From the NCBI RefSeq assembly GCF_003664585.1, contig NZ_RCHI01000008.1, forward strand, positions 124,001 through 188,000: a DNA stretch of 64,000 nt, in the 5' to 3' direction. Below, in pieces: positions 1 to 7,920 of the stretch. The stretch's first letter is position 1. The number at the start of each line of letters is the position of its first letter. The notes beneath the pieces are model-generated. The model was not told where the DNA came from and made no database searches. It saw only the letters and a program-made list of their open reading frames with translations. The DNA comes from Paenirhodobacter hankyongi (GTDB lineage Bacteria > Pseudomonadota > Alphaproteobacteria > Rhodobacterales > Rhodobacteraceae). The position numbers and the translations under genes were made by a program.

Positions 1-382
1 GCACGGCCTCGGTCAGGCGCCGGTAGAGCGCGTCATAGCTTGCCATGTCGGCGGTGACGACGCGCAGCAGGTAATCGGCCGCGCCGCCAAGCCGCAGCAC
101 CTCCATCACCTCGGGGATCGGCTCGAGCGCCGCCAGAAAGGCCGCGCGCCACGCCGGCGTATGGTCGAGCGCGATCACCTCGACATAGACGGTGAGCCCG
201 AGACCGAGCGCCTCGGGCGCCACCCGGATCGTGCGGCCGGCGATGACGCCGGCCTCTTCGAGCTTGTGCACCCGCCGCCAGCACGGGCTTTGCGACAGGC
301 CGACGCGGTCGGCAAGCTCGGCGATCGGCAGGGCGGCGTTGATCTGCAACTCGCGCAGGATGCGGCGGTCGATCGCGTCCAT
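1..382 (-). CDS. Lrp/AsnC family transcriptional regulator (3' end cut off by window)
   Basis: Partial: about 127 residues are visible and the C-terminus runs off the window start. It begins MDAIDRRILRELQ with a winged helix-turn-helix (LADRVGLSQSPCWRRVHKLE, residues about 23-42). The start of the RAM ligand-binding domain follows (VYVEVIALDHT, then GAADYLLRV). The ATG is preceded by a GGAGGGG ribosome site and lies 10 bp after the cysA stop, so the gene is probably the last of the sulfate import operon. Lrp-type regulators sense amino acids; cysteine or methionine sensing is an inference from position only. Family assignment is firm, ligand unknown. Confidence 0.9.
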   Translation of the reverse strand, partial: MDAIDRRILRELQINAALPIAELADRVGLSQSPCWRRVHKLEEAGVIAGRTIRVAPEALGLGLTVYVEVIALDHTPAWRAAFLAALEPIPEVMEVLRLGGAADYLLRVVTADMASYDALYRRLTEAV

Positions 383-392
383 CTGCCCCTCC

Positions 393-1112
393 TCAGGCGG
401 TCAGGAACTCGCGCACGAAGGCCGAGGCGGGACGCGCGCGCAGATCGGCCGGGCGGCCCACCTGCTCGATCCGGCCCATCGACATCACCACCACGAGGTC
501 GGACAGCTCCATCGCCTCTTCCTGATCGTGGGTGACGAAGATCGTGGTCAGCCCGGTGGTGTCGTGGATCTCGCGCAGGCCGTGGCGCAGTTCCTTGCGG
601 ACCTTGGCGTCAAGCGCCCCGAAGGGCTCGTCCAGCAGCAGCATCCGCGGCTCGATCGCCAGCGCGCGCGCCAGGGCCACGCGCTGCCGCTGCCCGCCCG
701 ACAGCTGCGCCGGATAGCGCCCGCCGATCTCGGGCAGACGGATCAGCTCGAGGAGTTTCGTCACCCGCCGCGCGATCTCCTCCTTCTCCGGGCGCAGCGC
801 GCGCGGCCGCGCCTTCAGCCCGTAGGCGATGTTCTCGAACACCGTCATGTGGCGGAAGAGCGCATAGTTCTGGAACACGAAGCCCGCGCGGCGCTCCTGG
901 ATCGTCATCCCCGTCGCGTCCTGCCCGTCGAAGAGCACGCGGCCGGATTCGGGAAACTCGAGCCCGCCGAGGATGCGCAGCAGCGTCGTCTTGCCCGAGC
1001 CCGAGGGGCCGAGCAGCGCGACCAGCGCCCCCGAGGGGATCGACAGCGACACCGGTTGCAGCGCAGCGGTGCGGCCGAAGGTCTTGGCGATCTCGTCGAT
1101 CTCGATATGCAT
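393..1112 (-). CDS. cysA: sulfate/thiosulfate ABC transporter ATP-binding protein CysA, short form
   Basis: This is the ATPase of the sulfate/thiosulfate importer and works at the inner face of the membrane with CysT and CysW. All nucleotide-binding motifs are present: Walker [10 protein letters not shown] (35-43), Q-loop Q81, signature LSGGQRQ (137-143), Walker B LLLDEP (158-163) and switch H195. The protein stops at residue 239, where the nucleotide-binding domain ends. Most CysA proteins are near 350 residues with a C-terminal TOBE/regulatory domain. I found no frameshifted TOBE remnant, because the next gene starts 10 bp later. It is the fourth gene of an operon and begins 12 bp after the cysW stop. 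Confidence 0.93.
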   Translation of the reverse strand: MHIEIDEIAKTFGRTAALQPVSLSIPSGALVALLGPSGSGKTTLLRILGGLEFPESGRVLFDGQDATGMTIQERRAGFVFQNYALFRHMTVFENIAYGLKARPRALRPEKEEIARRVTKLLELIRLPEIGGRYPAQLSGGQRQRVALARALAIEPRMLLLDEPFGALDAKVRKELRHGLREIHDTTGLTTIFVTHDQEEAMELSDLVVVMSMGRIEQVGRPADLRARPASAFVREFLTA

Positions 1113-1124
1113 GGCAGGCTCCTT

Positions 1125-2009
1125 TCAGGCGCGGCGGTTGGCCGACAGCGCATCGGCATGACGCCATTCGAGCGCGGTCTTGAGGGCGAGGGTGAAGAGC
1201 GCCAGCACGGCGAGCAGCCCTGCAAGCGAGAAGGCGGCGACGGTGAGATACTCGTTGTAGAGCATCTCGATCGCGATCGGGATCGTGGCGGTGACGCCGC
1301 GGATCTTGCCAGACACGACGGCGACGGCGCCGAACTCGCCCATGGCGCGGGCGGTGGCGAGCAGCACGCCATACATCAGCGCCCAGCGGATATTGGGCAG
1401 CGTCACGGTGAAGAACATCCGCCAGCCCGAGGCGCCGAGGCTGAGCGCGGCCTCTTCCTCGGTGCGGCCCTGCTCGACCATCACCGGCAGGATCTCGCGC
1501 GCGACGAAGGGGAAGGTGACGAAGACGGTGGCCAGCACGATCCCCGGCAGGGCGAAGACGACGGGCATCCCCTGCCCCACCAGCCAGCCGCCCAGCGTGG
1601 TATTCGCGCCGAAAAGCAGCACGAGGCAGAGCCCCGCCACCACCGGCGAGACCGAGAACGGCAGGTCGATGAGGGTGATGACCACCGCCTTGCCGGGAAA
1701 GTCGAAGCGCGCGATCGCCCAGCCGGCAGCCAGGCCGAAGACGGCGGTCAGCGGCACCGACAGCGCCGTGACCAGCAGCGTCAGCCGGATCGCGGCCTGT
1801 GCCTCGGGCTCGGCCAGCGCGGTCAGGGCGGCGCCGGCGCCCTGCGACAGCGCCTCGCCGAAGACGGTGACGAGGGGGGCGAAGAGCAGCACCGCCAGCA
1901 GCGCGAGCACAAGGCCGATCAGGGCACGGCGCAGGAACGCCGGCTCCTCGGTCGCGGCACGGAAACGGCGCGCCGGGCGGGGCGGGGCAAGATGGGCGGC
2001 GTCAGACAT
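1125..2009 (-). CDS. cysW: sulfate ABC transporter permease CysW
   Basis: One of the two membrane subunits of the sulfate/thiosulfate importer, 294 residues. It has a short basic N-terminus, then about six hydrophobic segments starting near residue 28. The cytoplasmic coupling loop that docks to CysA is visible as EEEAALSLGASGWRMF. The start at 2009 (MSDAAH) was chosen because it overlaps the cysT stop by 8 bp, a usual sign of translational coupling; an upstream extension in the same frame would run deep into cysT. CysW rather than CysT by order (T-W-A) and sequence. Confidence 0.92.
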   Translation of the reverse strand: MSDAAHLAPPRPARRFRAATEEPAFLRRALIGLVLALLAVLLFAPLVTVFGEALSQGAGAALTALAEPEAQAAIRLTLLVTALSVPLTAVFGLAAGWAIARFDFPGKAVVITLIDLPFSVSPVVAGLCLVLLFGANTTLGGWLVGQGMPVVFALPGIVLATVFVTFPFVAREILPVMVEQGRTEEEAALSLGASGWRMFFTVTLPNIRWALMYGVLLATARAMGEFGAVAVVSGKIRGVTATIPIAIEMLYNEYLTVAAFSLAGLLAVLALFTLALKTALEWRHADALSANRRA

Positions 2010-2832
2010 GACCGATCCTCCGGCGGCTCCAGACCTGGACCGCGTTGATGAGCAGAAGCATGGCGAAGGAAATGCCGAGCATGGCGATGCCGATCGCGGC
2101 GGCGCCGTCGACGTCGAACTCCTCGAGCCGGATGACAATGAGGAGCGGCGCGATCTCGGTCTTCATCGGCAGGTTGCCGGCGATGAAGATGACCGAGCCG
2201 TATTCGCCCACCCCCCGCGCCAGCGCGAGGGCAAAGCCGGTGAGCGCGGCGGGCATCAGCACCGGCGCCACCACCCGGCGCAGCGTCGTCAGCCGCGAGG
2301 CGCCGAGCGTCGCCGAGGCCTCCTCGACCTCGCGGTCGACCTCGGCGATCACCGGCTGCACGGTGCGCACGACGAAGGGCAGACCGACGAAGACCAGTGC
2401 CACCAGAATGCCCGGGGGCGCATAGGCGATGCGCAGCCCGGCCTCGGCCGCGATCTGGCCGAAGACGCCGTTCGGCGCATAAAGGGCGGTGAGCGCGATG
2501 CCCGCGACCGCCGTCGGCAGGGCGAAGGGCAGGTCGATCGCGGCGTCGATCAGGCGCCGGCCGGGGAAGCGGTAGCGCACCAGCACCCAGGCCACGAGCA
2601 CGCCGAAGACGAGGTTGAAGGCTGCGGCGATCAGCGCCGAGCGGAAGGAGAGCAGGAGCGCCGAGCGCACCCGCTCGCCCGAGATCGCGGTGGCCAGATC
2701 GGTCAGCCCCATTCCCGCGCCGCGCACGAGCAGCGCGCCGATGGGCAGAAGCACGATCAGGCTCAGCAGGCTGAGCACCAGCCCCGCGCTGAGCGCGAAG
2801 CCGGGCATCGGGGATTTCGCGACGATGCGCAT
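2002..2832 (-). CDS. cysT: sulfate ABC transporter permease CysT (CysU)
   Basis: First membrane subunit of the sulfate/thiosulfate importer, 276 residues, with about six transmembrane segments. The ABC-docking loop reads EEASATLGASRLTTLRR. The start MRIVAKSPMPG at 2832 lies 7 bp after the sbp stop; a longer in-frame reading would overlap sbp. The pore is formed with CysW, and substrate arrives from the periplasmic binding protein encoded just upstream. The name follows the common cysT/cysU usage. Confidence 0.92.
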   Translation of the reverse strand: MRIVAKSPMPGFALSAGLVLSLLSLIVLLPIGALLVRGAGMGLTDLATAISGERVRSALLLSFRSALIAAAFNLVFGVLVAWVLVRYRFPGRRLIDAAIDLPFALPTAVAGIALTALYAPNGVFGQIAAEAGLRIAYAPPGILVALVFVGLPFVVRTVQPVIAEVDREVEEASATLGASRLTTLRRVVAPVLMPAALTGFALALARGVGEYGSVIFIAGNLPMKTEIAPLLIVIRLEEFDVDGAAAIGIAMLGISFAMLLLINAVQVWSRRRIGHV

Positions 2833-2839
2833 GACGGCC

Positions 2840-3967
2840 TCACTTCGCGGTATAGATCTGGTCGAAGGTGCCGCCGTCGCCGAAGTGCTCGGGCTGTGCC
2901 TTGGCCCAGCCGCCAAAGTCCTCGATCGTCACCAGATGCAGCGGGGCGAAGCGGGCGGCATCCTCGGGCGCGGCCTTCGAGCTGTCCCAGGCGCGGTAGA
3001 AGTGCTTGAGCGCGAGCGCCTGCGCCTCGGGGCTGTAGAGGTGCTCGAGATAGGCATTGGCCAGGTCGCGCTGTGCATCGGTCTTGATGTTGGCGTCGAC
3101 CACCGCGACCGGCGGCTCGGCCAGGATCGAGACCGAAGGCACGACGATGTCGAAGGAATCTTCGCCAAGCTGCTTCTCGGCCAGCCAGGCCTCGTTCTCC
3201 CAGGCCAGCAGCACATCGCCGATGCCGCGCTGCGCGAAGGTCGTGGTCGCGCCGCGCGCGCCGGTATCAAGCACCGGGACATGGCGGAAGAGATCGCCGA
3301 CGAAGGTCTTCGGGTCCTGCCCGTTCTTCTCGGCCCAGGCCCAGGCGGCCAGGTAGTTCCAGCGCGCCCCGCCCGAGGTCTTCGGATTCGGGGTGATGAC
3401 CTCGACGCCGTCCTTCACCAGGTCGCCCCAGTCGTGGATGCCCTTCGGATTGCCCTCGCGCACCAGGAAGACGATGGTCGAGGTGTAGGGTGAGGAGTTG
3501 TGCGGCAGACGCCCCTGCCAATCGGCCGGCAGCTTGCCCGCCGCGGCGATCTTGTCGATGTCGGAGGCGAGCGCGAGGGTCACGACCTGCGCATCAAGCC
3601 CGTCGATCACCGCCCGCGCCTGCGCGCCCGAGCCGCCATGCGAGACCTCGACCTTCGCCGCCTCGTGCCCCTGGGCAACCCACCAGTCGGAGAACAGCTT
3701 GTCGTAATCGCGGTAGAACTCACGGGTCGGATCGTAGCTGACGTTGAGCAGAGTCTCGGCCGCCTGCGTCGGATGGGGCGCGGCAGCAAGGGCCGCCAGC
3801 GCCAGCGCCAGCGCGGTGATGGTCGTGCGCGCCGCCCGCACCAGGTTCACCGGAAAGCCGGTGAGGGTCTCGCGGCCGGTGGTGATGGTGACGCGCCCGT
3901 CGGGATGCGCCTCGACAAGCTGGCCCTGTGCGCTGAGTCGGCCGGCGAACTGGATCGTCCTGAACAT
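2840..3967 (-). CDS. sbp: sulfate ABC transporter substrate-binding protein with unusual N-terminal extension
   Basis: Periplasmic sulfate (or thiosulfate) binding protein that feeds CysTWA. The mature part starts after a signal sequence ([17 protein letters not shown]) and carries typical Sbp/CysP features ([28 protein letters not shown]). The best start by ribosome site is the ATG at 3967, preceded by AGGAGGG. That places about 45 mostly hydrophilic residues (including [18 protein letters not shown]) ahead of the signal peptide, which is abnormal for an exported protein. A GTG inside the reading frame near residue 41 would give a conventional signal peptide but has no clear ribosome site. 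First gene of the operon; a palindrome lies about 45 bp upstream. Confidence 0.88.
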   Translation of the reverse strand: MFRTIQFAGRLSAQGQLVEAHPDGRVTITTGRETLTGFPVNLVRAARTTITALALALAALAAAPHPTQAAETLLNVSYDPTREFYRDYDKLFSDWWVAQGHEAAKVEVSHGGSGAQARAVIDGLDAQVVTLALASDIDKIAAAGKLPADWQGRLPHNSSPYTSTIVFLVREGNPKGIHDWGDLVKDGVEVITPNPKTSGGARWNYLAAWAWAEKNGQDPKTFVGDLFRHVPVLDTGARGATTTFAQRGIGDVLLAWENEAWLAEKQLGEDSFDIVVPSVSILAEPPVAVVDANIKTDAQRDLANAYLEHLYSPEAQALALKHFYRAWDSSKAAPEDAARFAPLHLVTIEDFGGWAKAQPEHFGDGGTFDQIYTAK

Positions 3968-4007
3968 GCTTCCCTCCTGTCGTGCTGGGCTCCTGGCCCC
4001 TTCACGC

Positions 4008-4038
4008 TTATCACGACAGAGATTGTCGTTATTTGCAA
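4008..4038 (-). promoter_or_regulatory. possible sbp promoter with embedded palindrome
   Basis: Reading toward sbp, TTGCAA (4038-4033) and TGATAA (4013-4008) could serve as -35 and -10, although the 19-bp spacing is long. Between and across them lies the perfect palindrome ACGACA-N5-TGTCGT (4013-4029), placed where a repressor would block the promoter. The nearby Rrf2 gene product is the obvious candidate to bind it; that link is inference. Confidence 0.35.
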
Positions 4039-4091
4039 CGGAAAAAACTCGGCTTATTTCATCGAGATTTTGGAAATTTATTCCCCGGCGC

Positions 4092-4127
4092 AAAAAGACA
4101 GGCCCGGACTGCAAGGGCAGCCCGGGC
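4092..4127 (-). terminator. rho-independent terminator after the Rrf2 gene
   Basis: An 11-bp stem (GCAGCCCGGGC region 4117-4127 with 4102-4112, one G-U pair on the minus strand) closes a 4-base loop and is followed by five T residues on the minus strand (4096-4092). It lies 27 bp past the Rrf2 stop and separates that gene from the sbp operon. Confidence 0.8.
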
Positions 4128-4154
4128 GCAATGGTCTTTCAGCGGTTTGGCGGA

Positions 4155-4619
4155 TCAGCCCGGCGGCAGCGGCTGCGCCAGGATCTTCTGCGCCATCGGC
4201 GTGGCGTGCAGCATGTCCTCGAGCGTGAGCGATTCGATCAGCACGAGATAGGACCAGTAGAGTTCGGCAAAGACGCGCCGGATCCGGCAGCTTTCCTCGT
4301 CGGAACAGTCGTCGCAGCGCTGGTAGGCCTTGCGCGAGAGGCAGGGCAAGGGCGCGATCGGCCCGTCGATCATCCGCAACAGATCGGAAATCGGCACCTG
4401 CGCCGGCTCCTTGATCAGTGTGTAGCCGCCCGAACGGCCGCGGGTCGAGGCGATGAAGCCGCCATTGCGCAGCTCGAGCAGGATGTGTTCGAGAAAGCGC
4501 TTCGGCGCGCCCGATCGCGTCGCGATCTCTTCGATGCGCAGCGCCTTGCCCTCGGCGGCCTTCTCGTCGCCCAGCACCATCAGCGCCTTCAGCGCATATT
4601 TCATCTTCTGCGTGATCAT
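4155..4619 (-). CDS. Rrf2 family transcriptional regulator with IscR/RirA-like cysteines
   Basis: A 154-residue Rrf2 protein. It has an N-terminal winged helix (residues 8-70, recognition region IATRSGAPKRFLEHIL, wing GRSGGY at 61-66). C93, C102, C105 and C111 follow in the region where IscR, NsrR and RirA bind an Fe-S cluster. The motif PCLSRKAYQRCDDCSDEESC has four cysteines rather than the usual three. It is transcribed alone, just upstream of the sulfate importer in the same direction, so control of sulfur uptake by cysteine or Fe-S status is likely but not shown. Start MITQKMKYALKAL is the canonical Rrf2 start. Confidence 0.88.
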   Translation of the reverse strand: MITQKMKYALKALMVLGDEKAAEGKALRIEEIATRSGAPKRFLEHILLELRNGGFIASTRGRSGGYTLIKEPAQVPISDLLRMIDGPIAPLPCLSRKAYQRCDDCSDEESCRIRRVFAELYWSYLVLIESLTLEDMLHATPMAQKILAQPLPPG

Positions 4620-4817
4620 GCGCCTTGATAGCCCAGCCCCGCCGGCCCCGCAACAAAATCGACCGATCGGGTCGGGTTTTCCCGCCCCGCGGGAACAGGC
4701 CCGGCCCGGCTCGCGTTCGCCCTGCGGGGCGGACCGAAACGACGCAGGGTCTTGCCGAACGGGCATTTCCGGCGCTTGATCGGGACCGAGCCCCGGAACC
4801 GGAGAAGGGAGCAGACG

Positions 4818-5090
4818 ATGAGCCTCAAGGACGAAATTGCCCAGCTGCGTGCGGAATTTGACGCCCATGTCGCCACTCAGGCGGCCACGGCCCGCAAGGC
4901 GGCCGAGGCGGTGCGCGACACCACCGGCGAGATCGGCGACAGCGCGCGGATGGAGGCGCTGATGGAAACCATCGGCGACACGCTTGACGACATGTCGGGC
5001 GAGATCGAGAAATTCCCGAAGCTGACGGCCCTTGCCGCGCTTGGCGTCGGGCTGGCGCTTGGCGTGGTGATCGGGCGCCAGCTGCGCTGA
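4818..5090 (+). CDS. small membrane-anchored protein, DUF883/ElaB-YqjD-like
   Basis: A 90-residue protein with an acidic and alanine-rich helical N-terminal part, probably coiled coil (residues 1-65). One C-terminal hydrophobic stretch follows with glycine repeats and a basic end (LGVGLALGVVIGRQLR). This layout matches the DUF883/ElaB family of inner-membrane, C-terminally anchored proteins, some of which bind ribosomes in E. coli. A ribosome site GGAGAAGGGAG precedes the ATG. The next gene starts 9 bp later and is the usual genomic partner of such proteins. Family placement is by layout, not by a strong signature. Confidence 0.65.
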   Translation: MSLKDEIAQLRAEFDAHVATQAATARKAAEAVRDTTGEIGDSARMEALMETIGDTLDDMSGEIEKFPKLTALAALGVGLALGVVIGRQLR

Positions 5091-5099
5091 GGAGGGATC

Positions 5100-5546
5100 A
5101 TGACCGGATTCGAATCGACGAAGTTCTATGCCCGCGTCGCATTGATGCGGCGCCGGCTGTTGCTGAAGCAGATGATCCGCCGCGCGCTTGCGGGCACCCT
5201 CGCCGTGGCGGCGCTGATCGTCGCGGCGGGCTTCGCCACCCGCACACTCTATCTGGCACTGGTGCCGTCGCTGGGCGAACTTGGTGCCACCGGTGTGCTG
5301 GCGGGCGGCTACCTGATTGTCGCCATCGGGCTGCTGCTCTACGCGCTGAGCGAGCCCGGCTCGGCCGAGATGACGGCGCTGACCGAGATGGAGGAGATCG
5401 CCCGCGCCCGCGCACTGTCGGAGACGCAAGGCACCGTCGCCGGCGTCGAGGGCCGGATCGAATCGCTTGGCAGCTCGATCTCGATCGGGCTCGGTCTGCT
5501 GGGCATGCTGCGCCGGATCATGGCCCGGAAGAAGGCGGCGGAGTAA
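5100..5546 (+). CDS. phage-holin-X-like (DUF1469) membrane protein
   Basis: A 148-residue protein with a basic N-terminus and two hydrophobic segments (about 31-47 and 62-83). A charged tail follows, with a further weak hydrophobic stretch near residues 122-138. This resembles the Actinobacterial holin-X/phage holin family (DUF1469), which in proteobacteria is commonly found beside DUF883 genes and has no demonstrated lysis role. Nothing else here suggests a prophage. Its last 29 bp overlap the end of the convergent AI-2E family gene. Confidence 0.55.
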   Translation: MTGFESTKFYARVALMRRRLLLKQMIRRALAGTLAVAALIVAAGFATRTLYLALVPSLGELGATGVLAGGYLIVAIGLLLYALSEPGSAEMTALTEMEEIARARALSETQGTVAGVEGRIESLGSSISIGLGLLGMLRRIMARKKAAE

Positions 5547-6603
5547 GCCCGCCGTCCGAGCTGCGGTCGTGCATGTAGAGCGCCCAGACCGCGACGAAGA
5601 GCGCCGCGATCAGCGGGCCGACGACGAAGCCGTTCACCCCGACGAGCGTCAGCCCGCCCACGGTCGAGATCAGCACCAGGTAATCGGGCAGCCGGGTACC
5701 CTTGCCGACCAGCGGCGGGCGCAGGAAGTTGTCGATCAGGCTGATGACCAGCATGCCGACCAGCATCAGCGCAACGCCGCGCATCACCTGGCCCGAAATC
5801 AGCAGGTAAAGCGCCACCGGCAGCCACACGAGGCTCGCCCCCACCGCCGGCACCAGCGACAGCACCGCCATCAGCACCCCCCAGAGCAGCGCCGCACCGA
5901 TATCGAGCGCGGCGAAGGCCAGCCCGCCAATCGTGCCCTGGATCAGCGCAATGATGATGTTTCCCTTCACCGTAGCGCGCATCACCGCCTCGAATTCCTC
6001 GATCAGCTTCTCGGTATGACGGTCGCTGAGCGGGCTTGCGCGGCGGATCGTGGCGGCGAGTGCCGGCCCGTCGCGGAACAGGAAGAACAGCAGATAGAGC
6101 ATCACGCCGAAGCTGACGAAAAGCTGCGCCGTGCCCTGGGTGATGGTGAAGGCGCGGGTGGCGATGGTCTGGCTCGCGGTCTCGAGAAAGCTGGTGACAC
6201 CGGACTGGACATCGCCGAAATCGCCAAGATTCAGCGCCGAAAGCGCCCGCCGCGCCGCCGGTGGCAGCGCCGCGCGCACCTGGTCGAGCAGCGCCGCGGG
6301 ATCGAATTCGCGGCTGCTGATCGAGGTGGTAAGCGCCGAGGCCTCGCGCGCCAGCGCCCCGAGAATCACCACCCCCGGGATCACCACGATGCAGATGCAG
6401 GCGGCGACGCTGACCAGCGCCGCCAGCGACCGACGCCCGCCGAAGCGGCGCTCGAGCCAGACCTGCAGCGGCCGGAACAGCAGCGCCAGGATCACCGCCC
6501 AGAGCACCGAACCATACCAGGGCAGCACCAGCCAGATGAAGGCGACGGAGACCAGCACGACCAGGGCGAAGAAGCTGGCATTCGGCGAGGGGGATCTGAA
6601 CAT
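5518..6603 (-). CDS. AI-2E family transporter (PerM/TqsA-like permease)
   Basis: A 361-residue polytopic membrane protein of the UPF0118/AI-2E exporter superfamily. It has paired hydrophobic segments at the N-terminus (ALVVLVSVAFIWLVLP and VLWAVILALLFRPL), a soluble middle region, and a C-terminal block with the family-typical LRPPLVGKGTRLPDYLVL. Members export diverse substrates, and the substrate cannot be read from sequence. Start MFRSPSPNASFF at 6603 is preceded by GGAG; a longer reading would add about 100 low-complexity residues without family similarity. The stop lies inside the convergent holin-like gene (29-bp overlap). Confidence 0.85.
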   Translation of the reverse strand: MFRSPSPNASFFALVVLVSVAFIWLVLPWYGSVLWAVILALLFRPLQVWLERRFGGRRSLAALVSVAACICIVVIPGVVILGALAREASALTTSISSREFDPAALLDQVRAALPPAARRALSALNLGDFGDVQSGVTSFLETASQTIATRAFTITQGTAQLFVSFGVMLYLLFFLFRDGPALAATIRRASPLSDRHTEKLIEEFEAVMRATVKGNIIIALIQGTIGGLAFAALDIGAALLWGVLMAVLSLVPAVGASLVWLPVALYLLISGQVMRGVALMLVGMLVISLIDNFLRPPLVGKGTRLPDYLVLISTVGGLTLVGVNGFVVGPLIAALFVAVWALYMHDRSSDGGLTPPPSSGP

Positions 6604-6890
6604 CGGGCGGAGCTCCGCAGGGATCACGACGGGGGCAAGGCCCCGACGGCGGCAGCATATCGCAGCGCGCCGGCCAAGAACACGCGGATTGCCGCCGCGG
6701 TTCCCCAGGGCCTTAAACATCTTGTCAATAAATTGAAAAACATCGGATTTTGCCGCGACGGAACAGCGCGCAGAACGCACCCCCGCGTTGACAGGGGCCG
6801 GCTTTCGCGGCAGCCTGAGCGCAACCGCAATGCCGGCGTCCCGCCGGCCGGCCCCGCCTCCCCGGGGCGCGTTCCGCAAGGAGGTCGTGC
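6604..6890. other. divergent intergenic region without a gene
   Basis: This 287-bp region separates the AI-2E gene (minus) from the HlyD gene (plus). It has an AT-rich core (about 6713-6755, CTTGTCAATAAATTG) in otherwise GC-rich DNA. That is the likely site of both promoters, but I see no convincing paired -35/-10 hexamers. No open reading frame with protein-like composition is present. Confidence 0.5.
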
Positions 6891-7913
6891 ATGATCCGTG
6901 CAAAACAGGTGTCGCTGGCCCGGGCCGTTCTCGTCTGCGCCTGCCTCAGCGTCACCCTGCCCGGCCCGGCGCTGGCCGGCGGGTTTTTCGATGGTCTGCT
7001 GGTCAGGCTCGGCCTGCGCGAGGCCGAGACGGCGATCGCCAGCTCGAACGGCCGGATCGAGGCGCAAAGCGTCGATGTCGCACCGAAATACGCCGGCCGG
7101 ATCACCGAGGTCGACGTGCACGAGGGCCAGATCGTCGAGGCCGGCGAGGTGATCGCGAAGATCGACGACCGCTCCTATCAGGCGCAGTTGCTGGCCGCCG
7201 AAGCCTCGGTGCTGCAGGCGAAGGCGGCGAAGGAACAGGCACAGGCCGCGGTGACGCAGGCGCAAAGCGCGCTCTCGGTCGCGCAGACCACCTATGACCG
7301 CACCGTCACCCTGCATGCCGAGGGCCACGCCGCGCAAAGCGTGCTGGATGACGTGACGAACGCGCTTGAAACCGCGAAGGCGGCGCTTGCCGCGGCGCAG
7401 GCGCAGGTCTCGAACGGGGACGCGCTGATCGCAGCGGCAGAGGCCAGCGTCGAGCAGGTCAAGGTGGCGATCGACGATCTGACGGTGCGCGCGCCGCTGC
7501 GCGGGCGGGTCGAATACCGGCTGCACGAACCGGGCGAGGTGATCGCCGCGGGCACGCCGGTGGCGACGCTGCTCGATCTGACCGACGTCTACATGAACCT
7601 CTATCTGCCGGCGACGGTGGTCGGCACGCTGGCCACCAATGATGAGGCGCGGATGATCCTCGACCCGATCCCGCAATATGTGGTGCCGGCGAAGATCACC
7701 TTCATCGCCCCCGAGGCGCAGTTCACGCCGAAGAGCGTCGAGACGCAGGAAGAGCGCGAGCAGCTGGTGTTCCGCGTCAAGCTGACGATCCCGAAGGAGC
7801 TCCTCGAGAAGTTCGAAGAGCAGGTGAAGGTCGGCGTGCGCGGCATCGGCTATGTCCGCACCAGCCCCGAGGCCGAGTGGCCGGCGAACCTTCAAGTCAA
7901 GCTGCCGCAATAG
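6891..7913 (+). CDS. HlyD family periplasmic adaptor subunit (YhiI-like)
   Basis: A 340-residue membrane-fusion protein. It has a signal sequence ending LPGPALA (about residue 29), the first half of the biotinyl-lipoyl-like domain (VAPKYAGRITEVDVHEGQIV), and a long alanine/glutamine-rich coiled coil (about 95-190). The second lipoyl half follows (TVRAPLRGRVEYR), then a beta-barrel domain. It starts at an ATG behind AAGGAGG. With the next two genes it forms the YhiI-RbbA-YhhJ arrangement known in enterobacteria, an ABC exporter of unproven substrate. No outer-membrane channel gene is adjacent. Confidence 0.88.
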   Translation: MIRAKQVSLARAVLVCACLSVTLPGPALAGGFFDGLLVRLGLREAETAIASSNGRIEAQSVDVAPKYAGRITEVDVHEGQIVEAGEVIAKIDDRSYQAQLLAAEASVLQAKAAKEQAQAAVTQAQSALSVAQTTYDRTVTLHAEGHAAQSVLDDVTNALETAKAALAAAQAQVSNGDALIAAAEASVEQVKVAIDDLTVRAPLRGRVEYRLHEPGEVIAAGTPVATLLDLTDVYMNLYLPATVVGTLATNDEARMILDPIPQYVVPAKITFIAPEAQFTPKSVETQEEREQLVFRVKLTIPKELLEKFEEQVKVGVRGIGYVRTSPEAEWPANLQVKLPQ

Positions 7914-7920
7914 GCCGGTC

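Noticed and set aside
393-400. Frameshift in cysA that hides the TOBE domain
   Set aside because: The Lrp/AsnC gene starts 10 bp after the stop and the following sequence encodes that protein, so no domain remnant is present.
192-2048. Plus-strand open frame of about 600 codons at the window start
   Set aside because: Antisense to cysA and cysW, low-complexity translation, no ribosome site.
5100-5546. Prophage or lysis cassette suggested by the holin-like protein
   Set aside because: No endolysin, integrase, portal or other phage gene is near; the family is common as a chromosomal partner of DUF883 proteins.
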